Assembly: GCF_003151255.1 (NCBI RefSeq)
Contig: NZ_CP029481.1
Coordinates: 4,217,001-4,281,000 of the forward strand
Length of the DNA: 64,000 bases
Origin: Microvirga sp. 17 mud 1-3
Lineage (GTDB): Bacteria; Pseudomonadota; Alphaproteobacteria; Rhizobiales; Beijerinckiaceae
Reading direction: 5' to 3'
The notes beneath the pieces are model-generated. The model saw nothing but the letters and a program-made list of their open reading frames with translations, searched no databases and was not told the DNA's origin. A program made the position numbers and the translations under genes. Each line of letters begins with the position of its first letter. Position 1 is the stretch's first letter. This document shows, piece after piece, positions 18,065 through 27,074 of the stretch.

Positions 18065-18085
18065 GCGGGGCGGTGACCGCCCCGC
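18065..18085. terminator. hairpin between convergent genes
   Basis: GCGGGGCGG-TGA-CCGCCCCGC, a perfect 9-bp stem between the small secreted protein gene and leuB, whose stops converge here. No T-run. Confidence 0.5.
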
Positions 18086-18098
18086 AGCCTCATCCGGC

Positions 18099-19205
18099 TC
18101 AGGAAAGGGCCGAAAGTTCCTTCACGATGGCGTCGCCGACTTCCTGGGTGCCGACCGCGTTGGCGCCCGGAGCCGCGATGTCCTTCGTGCGGGTGCCCGA
18201 GGCCAGCACGTTTGCGATGGCCTTCTCCAGGAGATCCGCTGCCTCGATGAGGCCGAAGGAATAGCGCAGGGCCATGCCGAAGGAGCCTATCATGGCGATC
18301 GGGTTCGCGAGGCCCTTGCCGGCGATGTCCGGCGCGGAGCCGTGGACCGGCTCGTAGAGGGCCTTGCGGCTACCGGTCTTGGGATCCTCGGCGCCGAGCG
18401 ACGCGGAAGGCAGCATGCCCAGCGAGCCGGTGAGCATGGCGGCAATGTCGGACAGGATGTCGCCGAACAGGTTGTCCGTGACGATCACGTCGAACTGCTT
18501 CGGGTTGCGCACGAGCTGCATGGCGCAGTTGTCGGCAAGCACGTGCTCGAGCTGCGCGCCGGAGAATTCCGCCTTGTGGATGCGCGTGACGATCTGGCGC
18601 CAGAGCACGCCCGTCTTCATGACGTTGCTCTTCTCGGCCGACGAGACCTTGTTGCGGCGCTTGCCTGCGAGATCGAAGGCGACGCGGGTGATCCGCTCGA
18701 TCTCGGCCGTGGTGTAGAGCTGGGTGTCGACGGCGCGCTGCGAGCCGTCCTCCAGAGTCACGATCTCCTTCGGCTCGCCGAAATAAACGCCGCCGGTGAG
18801 CTCGCGCACGATCATGATATCGAGCCCCTCGACCACCTCGCGCTTGAGCGAGGAGGCGTCGGCGAGTGCCGGATAGCAGATCGCCGGGCGCAGATTGGCG
18901 AAGAGGCCGAGATCCTTGCGCAGGCGCAGGAGGCCCGCCTCGGGACGCACCGCATAAGGAACGCCGTCCCATTTCGCGCCGCCGACCGCGCCGAACAGGA
19001 CCGCGTCGGCCTCCTGGGCGCGCGCCATCGCGGCCTCCGAGATCGACGCGCCATGGGCGTCGTAGGCCGCGCCGCCGACGAGATCCGTCTCGGTCTCGAA
19101 GCCGACGCCGTTCCGGGCGAACCAGCCCACGATCTTCTCGACCTCCCGCATTACTTCCGGACCGATGCCGTCGCCGGGGAGAAGGAGAAGCTTGTGCGTT
19201 GCCAT
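18099..19205 (-). CDS. leuB: 3-isopropylmalate dehydrogenase
   Basis: Third step of leucine synthesis: NAD-dependent oxidative decarboxylation of 3-isopropylmalate. 368 residues with [16 protein letters not shown] at the start, [13 protein letters not shown], the catalytic/metal region [25 protein letters not shown], and the NAD-binding [22 protein letters not shown]. No leucine-rich leader was seen in the short upstream gap. Cytoplasmic homodimer by family. No other leu genes lie in the window. Confidence 0.96.
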   Translation of the reverse strand: MATHKLLLLPGDGIGPEVMREVEKIVGWFARNGVGFETETDLVGGAAYDAHGASISEAAMARAQEADAVLFGAVGGAKWDGVPYAVRPEAGLLRLRKDLGLFANLRPAICYPALADASSLKREVVEGLDIMIVRELTGGVYFGEPKEIVTLEDGSQRAVDTQLYTTAEIERITRVAFDLAGKRRNKVSSAEKSNVMKTGVLWRQIVTRIHKAEFSGAQLEHVLADNCAMQLVRNPKQFDVIVTDNLFGDILSDIAAMLTGSLGMLPSASLGAEDPKTGSRKALYEPVHGSAPDIAGKGLANPIAMIGSFGMALRYSFGLIEAADLLEKAIANVLASGTRTKDIAAPGANAVGTQEVGDAIVKELSALS

Positions 19206-19302
19206 GGGAAGGGCCCCCTGTTCTGTCGTGGTCGAATTGCAAGGCTCTTAAAAGGCCGAACGGGCCGCTTGGCAAGCGCTCATCGCTTGGCCCGAAGGCG
19301 TC

Positions 19303-20712
19303 TCAGCCATGCGCGGGGCGCCGGTCCCTCGGCGTTCTGACCACCGTGACCGAGCAGGGCGCCTGCGCCACTACCTGGGACGAGACGCTGCCGAGATAGC
19401 GCCGCAGCGCCGAGGAGGCCCGCGCGCCGATCACGATATGGTCGACCTCGTTGTGGCGCGCATAGTCGACGAGCGCCGCCGCCGGGTCGGGCGCCCCCAG
19501 CACACTGTAGGAGATCCTCTCCTTGGGAACATCCAGGGACGCGCCCCAATGCTCGAGCTGGACCCTGCGCTGGACATGGAGGCTCCGTCCCGCCTCGTCC
19601 TCCAGGATGTCGACTGCGAGGCGCGAGGTCTTGAGGATGTTGACGCAGGCGAGCCGTGCCTCGCCCTCGATGGAGAGAATGCGCCGGACCATCAGGCGCA
19701 GGGCCTCGGCAAGGTCCTCGCTGCCCGGCGAGAGATCGATGGCCACGAGGACGATGGGCGCGCGGGAGAGCTGGCCGGCGATGTTGGGCCGTTCCAGCGG
19801 CTGGGCCTTGCGGGCCTTCAGCCAGCGCCGGAAGGTCTTCATCCCGCTGTCCTGCTCCAGGCGCTCCGCTCGCTCGGTGAGCCGCACCTGTTCGGGGTTC
19901 TCCAGGTCGAGGGCGAGCTGGGCCGCGGTGGCGTAGCGGTCCTGCGGGTCGACCTCCAGGCAGCGCAGGATCACCTCCTGCAGCCAGGGCGGACAATCGG
20001 GCCTGAGGGCCCGCGGCGGCACCGGGTCCCGCCAGAGGCGCCGGCGGATCTGCCCGCCGCGCGGCGTGCCGAAGGGGCGCTCGCCCGTGACGAAGAAATA
20101 CAGCATCACGCCGAGCGCGAAGAGATCGCTGCGTGGATCGGCCCGGTCCTGCAGCACCTGCTCGGGCGCCATGTAGGGCGTGGTCCCGAAGGGCTCGCGG
20201 AACTCCTCGGCGAGGAGATCGGGGAGCAGCTCATGCCGGGCGAAGCCGTAATCGATGAGCACCGCCTCGCCGGTATCCCGGATCATCACGTTGCTCGGCT
20301 TCACGTCGAGATGGATGACGTGCTGGAGATGCAGGTCGTGGAGGGCATGGGCCACCTTGGCGCCGGTCGCCGCCACCTCGGGCCAGGGCAGGGGCACCTC
20401 CTCGAGGCGGGCCTTCAGGGAATCGCCCGGGATCCGCTCCATGACGATATAAGGCATCGGATCAAGGGGACCGGCGGCGACGAAGCGCGGCACATGCGGG
20501 CCCGACAGGCGCGGCATGATCATCTGCTCGGTCTCGAAGCAGACGATGGGCAGGGGATCGTCGCTGTCGATGAGCATCGGGATCTTCATGATGAGCGGCG
20601 CCGGCTCGCCCGGGCGCGTCACCGCCCAGATCTGCGCCATGCCGCCCGTGCCCAGATGCTCGTGGAGTTCGAAGCCGTCGACCATCATGCCCGCCTGCAG
20701 GCGCCAGCGCAT
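19303..20712 (-). CDS. Ser/Thr protein kinase fused to universal stress protein domain
   Basis: 469 residues. Residues about 14-275 form a Hanks-type kinase: Gly loop LGTGGMAQIW, ATP Lys43 (MKIP), catalytic loop HLDVKPSN (HLD for the usual HRD), DYG in place of DFG, the APE-like motif TPYMAPEQ, and DLFALGVMLYFFVTGERPF. After a basic linker, residues about 315-460 form a UspA domain (IVLVAIDLSPGSEDLAEAL, DHIVIGARASSALRRYLGSVSSQVVAQAPCSVTVVR), which includes the G-x9-G nucleotide pattern approximately. No transmembrane segment, so a soluble kinase. It starts 3 nt after the metallophosphatase stop, so the two are one operon. ATG at 20688 is an alternative start. Substrates unknown. Confidence 0.9.
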   Translation of the reverse strand: MRWRLQAGMMVDGFELHEHLGTGGMAQIWAVTRPGEPAPLIMKIPMLIDSDDPLPIVCFETEQMIMPRLSGPHVPRFVAAGPLDPMPYIVMERIPGDSLKARLEEVPLPWPEVAATGAKVAHALHDLHLQHVIHLDVKPSNVMIRDTGEAVLIDYGFARHELLPDLLAEEFREPFGTTPYMAPEQVLQDRADPRSDLFALGVMLYFFVTGERPFGTPRGGQIRRRLWRDPVPPRALRPDCPPWLQEVILRCLEVDPQDRYATAAQLALDLENPEQVRLTERAERLEQDSGMKTFRRWLKARKAQPLERPNIAGQLSRAPIVLVAIDLSPGSEDLAEALRLMVRRILSIEGEARLACVNILKTSRLAVDILEDEAGRSLHVQRRVQLEHWGASLDVPKERISYSVLGAPDPAAALVDYARHNEVDHIVIGARASSALRRYLGSVSSQVVAQAPCSVTVVRTPRDRRPAHG

Positions 20713-20715
20713 CGC

Positions 20716-21456
20716 TCACCGTCCCCGTTCGAGGCGAAGCGCCAGCTTTTCGGGAAGTCCCGCCTCCCGCACCTTCCGGGCCGCGGCGGCCGTGTCGTAG
20801 GGCACGCGCAGGAAGCGCAGGGTCTGGCGCGCGGTATCGAAGAGGGCGTAGTTCGCGGCCGCCACCCCGTCCCGAGGCTGGCCGACGGAGCCGATCACCG
20901 CGAGCCAGGTGCGGGTGGGGAGCAGCGGGATCTCGTTGTCGCCGACCGGCGAGAAGGAGCCCACCTTCGCGGTGCTGCTCATGTGATAGAGCATGGGCAC
21001 GTGCACATGGCCACAGAAGGTGATGTGCGCATCGACCCGGCTGAAATGGCGGGTCGCCTCCATCGGCCCGTCCATATAATCCCAGTTGCCCGGCGCGTAG
21101 CCGTTGGCATGGACGTAGAGAACGTTCCCGTCTTCGTGGACGAGGGGGAGATGGGCCAGGAACCGCCGCTGCTCCGGATCGAGCCGTTCCCGGGTCCAGC
21201 GGATCGCCTCCCGGGCGACGGAATTCATATCCACATCCGACCCGTCGACGGCGACGTCATGGTTGCCGCGCAGCGCGACGGCGCCCTTGTCCACGAGATC
21301 CCTGACCGTATCGACGACCCAGGCGGGATCGGCGCCGTAGCCCACATAATCGCCGAGGAGGACGAAGCGATCGGCCGCCTGCTGGCGCGCATGGTCGAGG
21401 CAGGCCGAGAGGGCCTCGCGGTTGCCGTGGATATCGGTGAGGATGGCGACGAGCAT
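20716..21456 (-). CDS. metallophosphoesterase (calcineurin-like)
   Basis: 246 residues with all metal-binding motifs of the family: D-x-H in LTDIHGN, GDYVGYGADP, GNHD and GHVH. The GDxVGYG form is seen in PPP-like bacterial phosphatases and diadenosine-polyphosphate hydrolase relatives. The first gene of a two-gene unit with the kinase-USP gene (3-nt gap), which suggests that it dephosphorylates targets of that kinase. Start placed at MLVAILTDIHG since the motif normally begins within the first ten residues; an in-frame ATG 12 codons earlier also exists and neither has a strong ribosome-binding site. Cytoplasmic. Confidence 0.87.
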   Translation of the reverse strand: MLVAILTDIHGNREALSACLDHARQQAADRFVLLGDYVGYGADPAWVVDTVRDLVDKGAVALRGNHDVAVDGSDVDMNSVAREAIRWTRERLDPEQRRFLAHLPLVHEDGNVLYVHANGYAPGNWDYMDGPMEATRHFSRVDAHITFCGHVHVPMLYHMSSTAKVGSFSPVGDNEIPLLPTRTWLAVIGSVGQPRDGVAAANYALFDTARQTLRFLRVPYDTAAAARKVREAGLPEKLALRLERGR

Positions 21457-21546
21457 GGGGGCACTACAACCCCAAACCGGCGCGGCCGACAACCTAGCCG
21501 AAGGATGGCCTGTCGGCCCCTGGACAAGCCGCCAGACGCATCGGCC

Positions 21547-22737
21547 TTACCCCCTCAGGGCCTGCAGGACCTTGGCGCCGGGGCGGCCGCGCTGCTCGAG
21601 GCCGATCTGGCGTTCCACGTCCTTGATCGCCTCGCGGGTCTTGCTGCCGATCTTGCCGTCCGGCTCGCCCACGTCGTAGCCGCGGGCCGTGAGGAGGCGC
21701 TGCAGCTCCCGGCGCTGGGCGCGGGAGAGCGGCGGGTCGTCCGTCGGCCAGGCGGTGCGGATGCCGGGCAGGCCCTTCAGTCGGTCGCCCAGGAGCGCGA
21801 TGGCGAGGCCGTAGGATTCGGCGGCATTATAGGAATACACCGCGTCGAAATTCTTGGTGACCAGGAAGGCGGGGCCGTTCACGCCCGCCGGGACGATGAT
21901 GCCAGCCTGATAATTGCCCGAGAGTGGGCGCCCGTCCACGCGGGTGACGCCCATGGCGGCCCAGGCGGAAACCGCCCGCTTCTTCTTGCGGCCCGCAAGG
22001 CCGGAATTGAACCCGGCCGGCAGGCGCACCTCGTAGCCCCAGGGCAGGCTGTTGGACCAGCCGGCCTTCTTGAGGAAGTTCGCCGTGGACGCCACCGCGT
22101 CCGGCACGGAGGTCATGATGTCCCGATGGCCGTCCCCGTCCCCGTCCACCGCGAGGCGCTGGAACGTGGAGGGCATGAACTGGGTGTGTCCGAAGGCGCC
22201 TGCCCAGGAGCCGCGCAGGTTGTCCGGGTCGATATCCCCGTCCTGAACGATCTTGAGGGTCGCCATCAGTTCGCCGGTGAAATATTCCCGCCGGCGCGGC
22301 GCGTAGCAGGCGAGCGTCGAGAGCGACTGCACCAGGGGCCGCCCGCCGATATCCTTGCCGAAATTGGATTCCACGCCCCAGACGCCCGCGATCACGTGGC
22401 GGTCGACCCCGAAGCGGGCCTCGGCGGCCGCGAGGGCCTGTCCCCACTGGCGCATGGCGGCCTTGCCGTCCTGCACCCGCTCGTCGTCCACCAGGGCCGC
22501 GAGGTAGTCCCAGATGGGCGTCTTGAACTCGGGCTGGTTGTCCATGAGCTCGAGGATCTTCAGATCCGGCTCGATGCCCCGGGTCGCCCGGTCGAAGGCC
22601 TGGCCGGACACGCCCTTGGCGGCCGCCTGGGCGCGCAGGGACGACAGGCAGGAGCGGAAATCCCCCTGGGCCAGGGTCGGCGTCGCGACGGCCAGTCCGA
22701 GGAGAGCGAGAAGCGTGGGAGCAGCGATCCGGGTCAT
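21547..22737 (-). CDS. lytic murein transglycosylase (MltB-like) with peptidoglycan-binding domain
   Basis: 396 residues from the chosen start (MTRIAAPTLLALLGLAVATPTLAQ, a signal peptide without lipobox). The catalytic domain shows VWGVESNFGKDIG with the essential Glu, QSLSTLACYAPRR, SWAGAFGHTQFMPSTF and DGDGHRDIM. The C-terminal 60 residues are a PG_binding_1 domain (LSRAQRRELQRLLTARGYDVGEPDGKIGSKTREAI). It cleaves peptidoglycan glycan strands in the periplasm, forming 1,6-anhydro ends. A longer frame reaching 23013 is ignored because it adds 92 low-complexity residues before the signal peptide. Confidence 0.93.
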   Translation of the reverse strand: MTRIAAPTLLALLGLAVATPTLAQGDFRSCLSSLRAQAAAKGVSGQAFDRATRGIEPDLKILELMDNQPEFKTPIWDYLAALVDDERVQDGKAAMRQWGQALAAAEARFGVDRHVIAGVWGVESNFGKDIGGRPLVQSLSTLACYAPRRREYFTGELMATLKIVQDGDIDPDNLRGSWAGAFGHTQFMPSTFQRLAVDGDGDGHRDIMTSVPDAVASTANFLKKAGWSNSLPWGYEVRLPAGFNSGLAGRKKKRAVSAWAAMGVTRVDGRPLSGNYQAGIIVPAGVNGPAFLVTKNFDAVYSYNAAESYGLAIALLGDRLKGLPGIRTAWPTDDPPLSRAQRRELQRLLTARGYDVGEPDGKIGSKTREAIKDVERQIGLEQRGRPGAKVLQALRG

Positions 22738-23011
22738 GCCCCCCAGTGTGCGGGCAATTTGGTTAATATTGGGCAAAGGCCGTCCCGGCGGACGTTTGGG
22801 CCGCGCGGACGGGTGGAGGAAGGGATATGGAGCGGGCGGACGGGGAGCAGGGTCGGGGCCAATCCGTCTTGCGTCCTTTTGCCCACCCCCTTCGGATGCC
22901 CGATCCCTTATAAAGCCAGGCTTCCGCGCCCGGGAGCACCGCGCCGTTAACGGCCCGTTAACCCTGCCGGGCGGAGATTTCATTATTGGCATTTTTCCGT
23001 TCCACCGTTCC

Positions 23012-23533
23012 ATGAGCGACCTTCTCGTCAGTATCCGCCACGCTAAGACCTCCGACGCCGAGGCCTTGTCCCACGTGTTCGAATCCGCCTGGCGGGAGGC
23101 CTACCGGGGAATCATCCCCGGCCTCGCCCTGGAGAAGATGCTGACCCGGCGCGGTCCGCGCTGGTGGCGCTCCACGGTGACGCGGGGACGCCCCCTGGTG
23201 GTGATCGATCCCGGCCAGGGGGTCGCGGGCTACGTCTCCTATGGCCGCTGCCGGGACCGCTCCCTGCCGGCCGAGGGCGAGATCGACGAGTTCTACCTCC
23301 TGCCCGAATACCAGGGCGTCGGCCTCGGGCGACGCCTGTTCCGGGCCGTGCGCAACGACCTGCACGACCGCGGCATGGACCGCATCGCCGTCTGGGCCCT
23401 TGCCGAGAACGAGCGCGCCTGCGGCTTCTATGAGGGCATGGGCGGGCGCCGGATCGCCCGGGTCGAGGAGCGCATCGGCGGCGTCCCGCTCGCCAAGGTC
23501 GCGTTTCTCTTCACCGAGAGCCGCCTCCACTGA
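23012..23533 (+). CDS. GNAT family N-acetyltransferase
   Basis: 173 residues with a full GNAT fold: ISIRHAKTSDAEALS-like start (VSIRHAKTSDAE), IDEFYLLPEYQGVGLGRRLFRAV with the acetyl-CoA pyrophosphate loop Q-G-V-G-L-G-R, and ENERACGFYEGMGGRR near the end. Substrate unknown. The ATG at 23012 is chosen because the domain begins six residues later; the frame upstream is low complexity. Divergent from the lytic transglycosylase gene, followed by a palindromic repeat. Confidence 0.85.
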   Translation: MSDLLVSIRHAKTSDAEALSHVFESAWREAYRGIIPGLALEKMLTRRGPRWWRSTVTRGRPLVVIDPGQGVAGYVSYGRCRDRSLPAEGEIDEFYLLPEYQGVGLGRRLFRAVRNDLHDRGMDRIAVWALAENERACGFYEGMGGRRIARVEERIGGVPLAKVAFLFTESRLH

Positions 23534-23566
23534 CCCCTGGCTCCGGCTGACTGGGGCCTTCTGCGC

Positions 23567-23620
23567 AAAAGCATCGGACCGGGCCTGAAAGTGGATTTTA
23601 CTTTCAGGCCCGATGCTTTA
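23567..23620. repeat. palindromic repeat/terminator-like element (family A relative)
   Basis: GGGCCTGAAAGT and ACTTTCAGGCCC form a 12-bp stem, extended outward by AAAGCATCGG and CCGATGCTTT with a 4-nt bulge. Its outer ends resemble those of repeat family A (GCATC/GATGC). Lies between the acetyltransferase gene and ppa and may also terminate the former. Confidence 0.65.
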
Positions 23621-23664
23621 GGAAGCGTGCCCAAACCGATATCCCTTCCCGGAGACAAAACTCG

Positions 23665-24198
23665 ATGCGCCTGGACGCCATTCCGATTGGAAAGAATCCG
23701 CCGGACGACGTGAACGTCATCATCGAAGTGCCGCTCGGCGGCGAGCCCATCAAATACGAGATGGAAAAGGAATCCGGCGCGCTCTTCGTGGACCGTTTTC
23801 TCTATACGGCCATGCGCTATCCGGGGAATTACGGCTTCATCCCCCATACCCTCTCGGGCGACGGGGATCCCTGCGACGTGCTGATCGCCAACACCCGCGC
23901 GGTCATCCCCGGTGCCGTGATGAACGTGCGCCCCGTGGGCGTGCTGGTGATGGAGGACAATGCGGGCGAGGACGAGAAGATCATCGCCGTGCCGTCCCAC
24001 GCGCTTACCCAGCGCTATGACCGGATCGAGACCTATACGGACCTTCCCGAGATCACCCTCAAGCAGATCGAGCATTTCTTCGAGCACTACAAGGACCTGG
24101 AGCCCGGCAAGTGGGTGAAGATCATCCGCTGGGGCGACGCCGAGGACGCGAAGCGCCTCATCCGCGAGGGCATCGAACGGGCGAAGAAAAAGGGCTGA
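23665..24198 (+). CDS. ppa: inorganic pyrophosphatase
   Basis: Soluble Mg-dependent family I enzyme that hydrolyses pyrophosphate. 177 residues, the usual bacterial length. Motifs: [42 protein letters not shown] with the metal-binding D-x-D-P-x-D pattern, and [15 protein letters not shown] at the end. A rho-independent terminator follows at 24222. Confidence 0.97.
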   Translation: MRLDAIPIGKNPPDDVNVIIEVPLGGEPIKYEMEKESGALFVDRFLYTAMRYPGNYGFIPHTLSGDGDPCDVLIANTRAVIPGAVMNVRPVGVLVMEDNAGEDEKIIAVPSHALTQRYDRIETYTDLPEITLKQIEHFFEHYKDLEPGKWVKIIRWGDAEDAKRLIREGIERAKKKG

Positions 24199-24221
24199 GA
24201 GGCCCGCCCGACAGGATCGCG

Positions 24222-24251
24222 ACGGCCGGAGGCGATTCCGGCCGTTTTCTT
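24222..24251 (+). terminator. rho-independent terminator of ppa
   Basis: ACGGCCGG and CCGGCCGT form an 8-bp stem with an 8-nt loop, followed by TTTCTT. Confidence 0.8.
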
Positions 24252-24398
24252 ATCCGCCCAGGCTGAGGCGCGAACGCGATACACGCCCCGACTTACCTTG
24301 CGTCATCAGGACCAGGATCCTAAGAATGGCCGGACGGGCCGCTGCCGTCCGCTCCTGTCCGGAGCGGACCCGTCCAGGTCCATGAGGGGGATTTCACC

Positions 24399-24827
24399 AT
24401 GGGACAGCCGACCCGGCGCACCCTGCTCCTGGCGGGCCTCGGCCTTCCGGCGATGGCGGGCCTTTCGGGCGTCCGGGCCGCGGCCAATCCGGCGCCCACC
24501 GTCGAGGCGTTCCGCGCCCTCTCGGCCCGGCTGATGCAGAAGAGCGCCTCGGCTCTCGATGCCGGCGTGGCCGAGACCCTGCTGAGCGGCCTGATGCAGA
24601 CCGGCCGGGGTCCGGCGCTGACGGCTCTCCTGCGCGACCCCGAATCGAACGCCGCTCTCGCGGGCGACATCGTCACGGCCTGGTATTCGGGCGTCTATCG
24701 GACCGCCGACGGCGAGGCGGTCGCGTCCTTCACGGATGCGCTCATCTGGGACGCGCTCGACTTCACGAAACCCTTTGCGTCCTGCGGCGGCGAGACCGGC
24801 TACTGGGCCGGGCCCCCGCAGGTCTGA
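24399..24827 (+). CDS. small subunit of membrane sugar/alcohol dehydrogenase complex
   Basis: 142 residues with a Tat-type leader (TRRTLLLAGLGLPAMAGLSG). The rest fits the small (gamma, gluconate 2-dehydrogenase subunit 3-like) chaperone subunit of FAD-dependent sugar dehydrogenases: AFRALSARLMQ, WYSGVYR, ALIWDALDF, CGGETGYWAGPP near the end. This subunit carries the folded catalytic subunit through the Tat pathway. It is 13 bp upstream of the GMC gene, its expected partner. GAGGGGG lies 8 nt before the ATG. Confidence 0.88.
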   Translation: MGQPTRRTLLLAGLGLPAMAGLSGVRAAANPAPTVEAFRALSARLMQKSASALDAGVAETLLSGLMQTGRGPALTALLRDPESNAALAGDIVTAWYSGVYRTADGEAVASFTDALIWDALDFTKPFASCGGETGYWAGPPQV

Positions 24828-24840
24828 CAGGCAGGAAACT

Positions 24841-26457
24841 ATGGCCGAGATCGAAGCCGATGTGATCGTCGTCGGATCGGGGGTCGCCGGTGCGCTCCTC
24901 GCCGCCAGGGCCGCGGAAGCGGGCCTCAAGGTCGCGATCCTCGAGGCCGGGCCGCGGGTCGACCGGGTCGAGGCCGTCCAGCGCTATTGGGACGCCCTCA
25001 TCAAGGTTCCCGAAAGCCCCTATCCGCCGACCCGCGAGGCGGACCATCCGGTAACCCATGATCGCCACTACTGGTATCGGCAGAGCGGGCCGGACGAGTT
25101 CAAGAGCACCTATCTGAAGGTGGTCGGCGGCACCACGTGGCACTGGCTCGGCACCTGCCTGCGCTTCGTGCCGAACGATTTCCGGCTCAAAAGCCTCTAC
25201 GGCCGGGGCCTCGACTGGCCGGTTTCCTACGCGGATCTCGAGCCGTTCTACGGCGAGGCCGAGGACGAGATCGGCGTGTCGGGGGATTCCGCCGAGCCGC
25301 TCGGCTCGCCGCGCTCCCGCGCCTATCCCATGGAGGCCATTCCGCAGACCTATCTCGACCGGAGCTTCGCGACGGCGCTGGCCGAGAGCGGCTACGAGGT
25401 GCGCGCGACCCCGCAGGGGCGCAATTCGGCCCCGCGCGACGACAGGCCCGGCTGCTGCGGCAGCGCAAGCTGCATCCCGGTCTGCCCGGTCCAGGCGAAA
25501 TACGACGCCACCGTGCATCTCTCCCGCGCCGAGGTGAAGGGCGCGGCGGTTCACGACCGCACCACCGCGACCTTCGTGGAGATCGGCCCCGACCGGAAGG
25601 TTGCGGCGATCCGCTTCAAACGTCCCGACGGGAGCGAGGGGCGCGCCGTCGGCAAGGCCTTCGTCATCGCGGCCCATGCGATCGAGACCCCGCGCCTCCT
25701 CCTGCATTCCCGCTCCGAGGCCACGCCGAACGGGGTCGCCAATTCGTCCGACCAGGTCGGCCGCAACCTGATGGACCACCCCTCGCAACTGAGCTGGGCG
25801 CTGACCGACCGGCCCGTCTGGCCCTATCGCGGGCCGCTCTCCACCTCGGGCATCGAGAACCTGCGCGACGGCTCCTTCCGGACCGAGCGCGGCGCCCTGC
25901 GGGTGGAGATCGGCAATGACGGCTGGTCCTGGCCGACCGGAGCCCCGATCACGCTCCCTGAGGATTTCGTGCGCCGGGGCCTGCGTGGGCCGGCCCTCGA
26001 CGCGGCTTTGCGGGACCATGCATCCCGGCATGTCCGCCTCGCCTCCCTGATCGAACAATTGCCCGACCCGGACAACCGGGTGACCCTCGATGCTGACGAC
26101 CAGGACATGTACGGCGTGCCCCTGCCGCGGATCGCCTATCGGCTCGACGACTACGCCAAGGCGGGGCTTGCGGCCGCGCGGGAATTGCACGCGGACGTCT
26201 TCCGGCGGCTCGGGACGAGCGAGGTGCGGCACGATCCGGACTTCAAGGGCGCGGGCCATATCATCGGCACGGCGCGCATGGGCGACAACCCGGCCCATGC
26301 GGTGGTCGACCGGGACCTGCGCAGCCACGACCATCCGAACCTGTTCGTGCTGGGCTCCGCGGTCTTCCCGACCTCGGCCACCGCCAACCCGACCCTGACC
26401 ATCGCGGCGCTGAGCCTGCGCGCCGCCGGCGCCGTGATGGCGACCGTGAAGGCCTGA
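24841..26457 (+). CDS. GMC oxidoreductase, FAD-dependent sugar dehydrogenase catalytic subunit
   Basis: 538 residues. N-terminal FAD-binding DVIVVGSGVAGALLAARAAEAGLKVAILEAG, a GMC-type TTWHWLGTCLRF, and the Cys-rich stretch PGCCGSASCIPVCPVQAKYD, which in bacterial FAD-glucose dehydrogenase binds a [3Fe-4S] cluster. The C-terminus holds the GMC active-site region HIIGTARMG and NPTLTIAALSLR. It would oxidise a sugar or polyol in the periplasm; no signal of its own, consistent with co-export with the small subunit. The usual cytochrome c subunit gene is missing here; a DUF2165 membrane protein gene follows instead. Confidence 0.9.
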   Translation: MAEIEADVIVVGSGVAGALLAARAAEAGLKVAILEAGPRVDRVEAVQRYWDALIKVPESPYPPTREADHPVTHDRHYWYRQSGPDEFKSTYLKVVGGTTWHWLGTCLRFVPNDFRLKSLYGRGLDWPVSYADLEPFYGEAEDEIGVSGDSAEPLGSPRSRAYPMEAIPQTYLDRSFATALAESGYEVRATPQGRNSAPRDDRPGCCGSASCIPVCPVQAKYDATVHLSRAEVKGAAVHDRTTATFVEIGPDRKVAAIRFKRPDGSEGRAVGKAFVIAAHAIETPRLLLHSRSEATPNGVANSSDQVGRNLMDHPSQLSWALTDRPVWPYRGPLSTSGIENLRDGSFRTERGALRVEIGNDGWSWPTGAPITLPEDFVRRGLRGPALDAALRDHASRHVRLASLIEQLPDPDNRVTLDADDQDMYGVPLPRIAYRLDDYAKAGLAAARELHADVFRRLGTSEVRHDPDFKGAGHIIGTARMGDNPAHAVVDRDLRSHDHPNLFVLGSAVFPTSATANPTLTIAALSLRAAGAVMATVKA

Positions 26458-26483
26458 CGCCCGTCCGGAGGAGGTTTGCCGAC

Positions 26484-26972
26484 ATGATGATCCGCCTGTC
26501 GAAGACCGTCATGGTGGCGGCCATCGCGTTCTTCGCCACCCTGGTCGGGTTCGGAAACGTGACCGATTACGGCACCAATTTCGCCTTCGTGAACCATGTC
26601 CTGGCCATGGACACGGTGTTTCCCGACACGACGATCCGCTACCGGGCCATCACAAGCCCGGCCCTGCAGCACGCGGCCTATCTCCTGATCATCGCGGCCG
26701 AGATCGGAACCGCGATCCTCTGCTGGATCGGCGCCTTCCGGATGTTCGCGGCGCTCCGGCAGGATGCAGTCGCGTTCCGCGGGGCCAAGACTTTCGCGGT
26801 CGCGGGCCTGACGTTAGGATTCCTCGTCTGGCAGGTCGGCTTCATGTCGCTCGGCGGCGAATGGTTCGGCATGTGGATGTCGCAGCAATGGAACGGCGTG
26901 CCGTCCGCCTTCCGCTTCATCGTGACGATCCTGGGCGTCCTGATCTACGTGGTGCTGCCCGACGAAGACTGA
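26484..26972 (+). CDS. DUF2165 family membrane protein
   Basis: 162 residues with four hydrophobic segments, matching the DUF2165 small integral membrane family in length and in motifs (FGNVTDYGTNFAFVNHVLAMDTVFPD, ITSPALQHAAYLLIIAAEI, FMSLGGEWFGMWMSQQWNG). Function not known. It is 26 bp after the GMC gene on the same strand with GGAGGAGG upstream, so it is probably co-transcribed with the dehydrogenase; a role as membrane anchor or quinone-side partner is only inference. Confidence 0.85.
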   Translation: MMIRLSKTVMVAAIAFFATLVGFGNVTDYGTNFAFVNHVLAMDTVFPDTTIRYRAITSPALQHAAYLLIIAAEIGTAILCWIGAFRMFAALRQDAVAFRGAKTFAVAGLTLGFLVWQVGFMSLGGEWFGMWMSQQWNGVPSAFRFIVTILGVLIYVVLPDED

Positions 26973-26975
26973 TGG

Positions 26976-27018
26976 GAGCATCGGACGCAAATGCGAGAAC
27001 CGGTTTTGCGTGAAAGCA
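26976..27018 (+). repeat. dispersed palindromic repeat, family A, copy 2
   Basis: GAGCATCGGACGCAAATGCG continuing to GAACCGGTTTTGCGTGAAAG is the reverse-complement orientation of the copy at 2631-2678. Lies right after the DUF2165 stop. Confidence 0.7.
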
Positions 27019-27026
27019 GAAGCTTG

Positions 27027-27064
27027 AAGGATCGAACGTAAGGGCGACCTTACGTTCGATCCTT
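27027..27064. terminator. strong hairpin between convergent operons
   Basis: AAGGATCGAACGTAAGG and CCTTACGTTCGATCCTT form a perfect 17-bp stem around GCGA. It sits between the DUF2165 stop and the stop of the convergent aldehyde dehydrogenase gene, and can act in both directions. Confidence 0.65.
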
Positions 27065-27074
27065 TAGAGCGGAT

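Noticed and set aside
19309..22950. 1,213-codon plus-strand frame over the kinase, phosphatase and transglycosylase genes
   Set aside because: Spans three well-supported reverse-strand genes and shows no domain of its own.
22738..23013. Extension of the lytic transglycosylase gene to an upstream ATG
   Set aside because: Would put 92 Pro/Arg-rich residues before an evident signal peptide.
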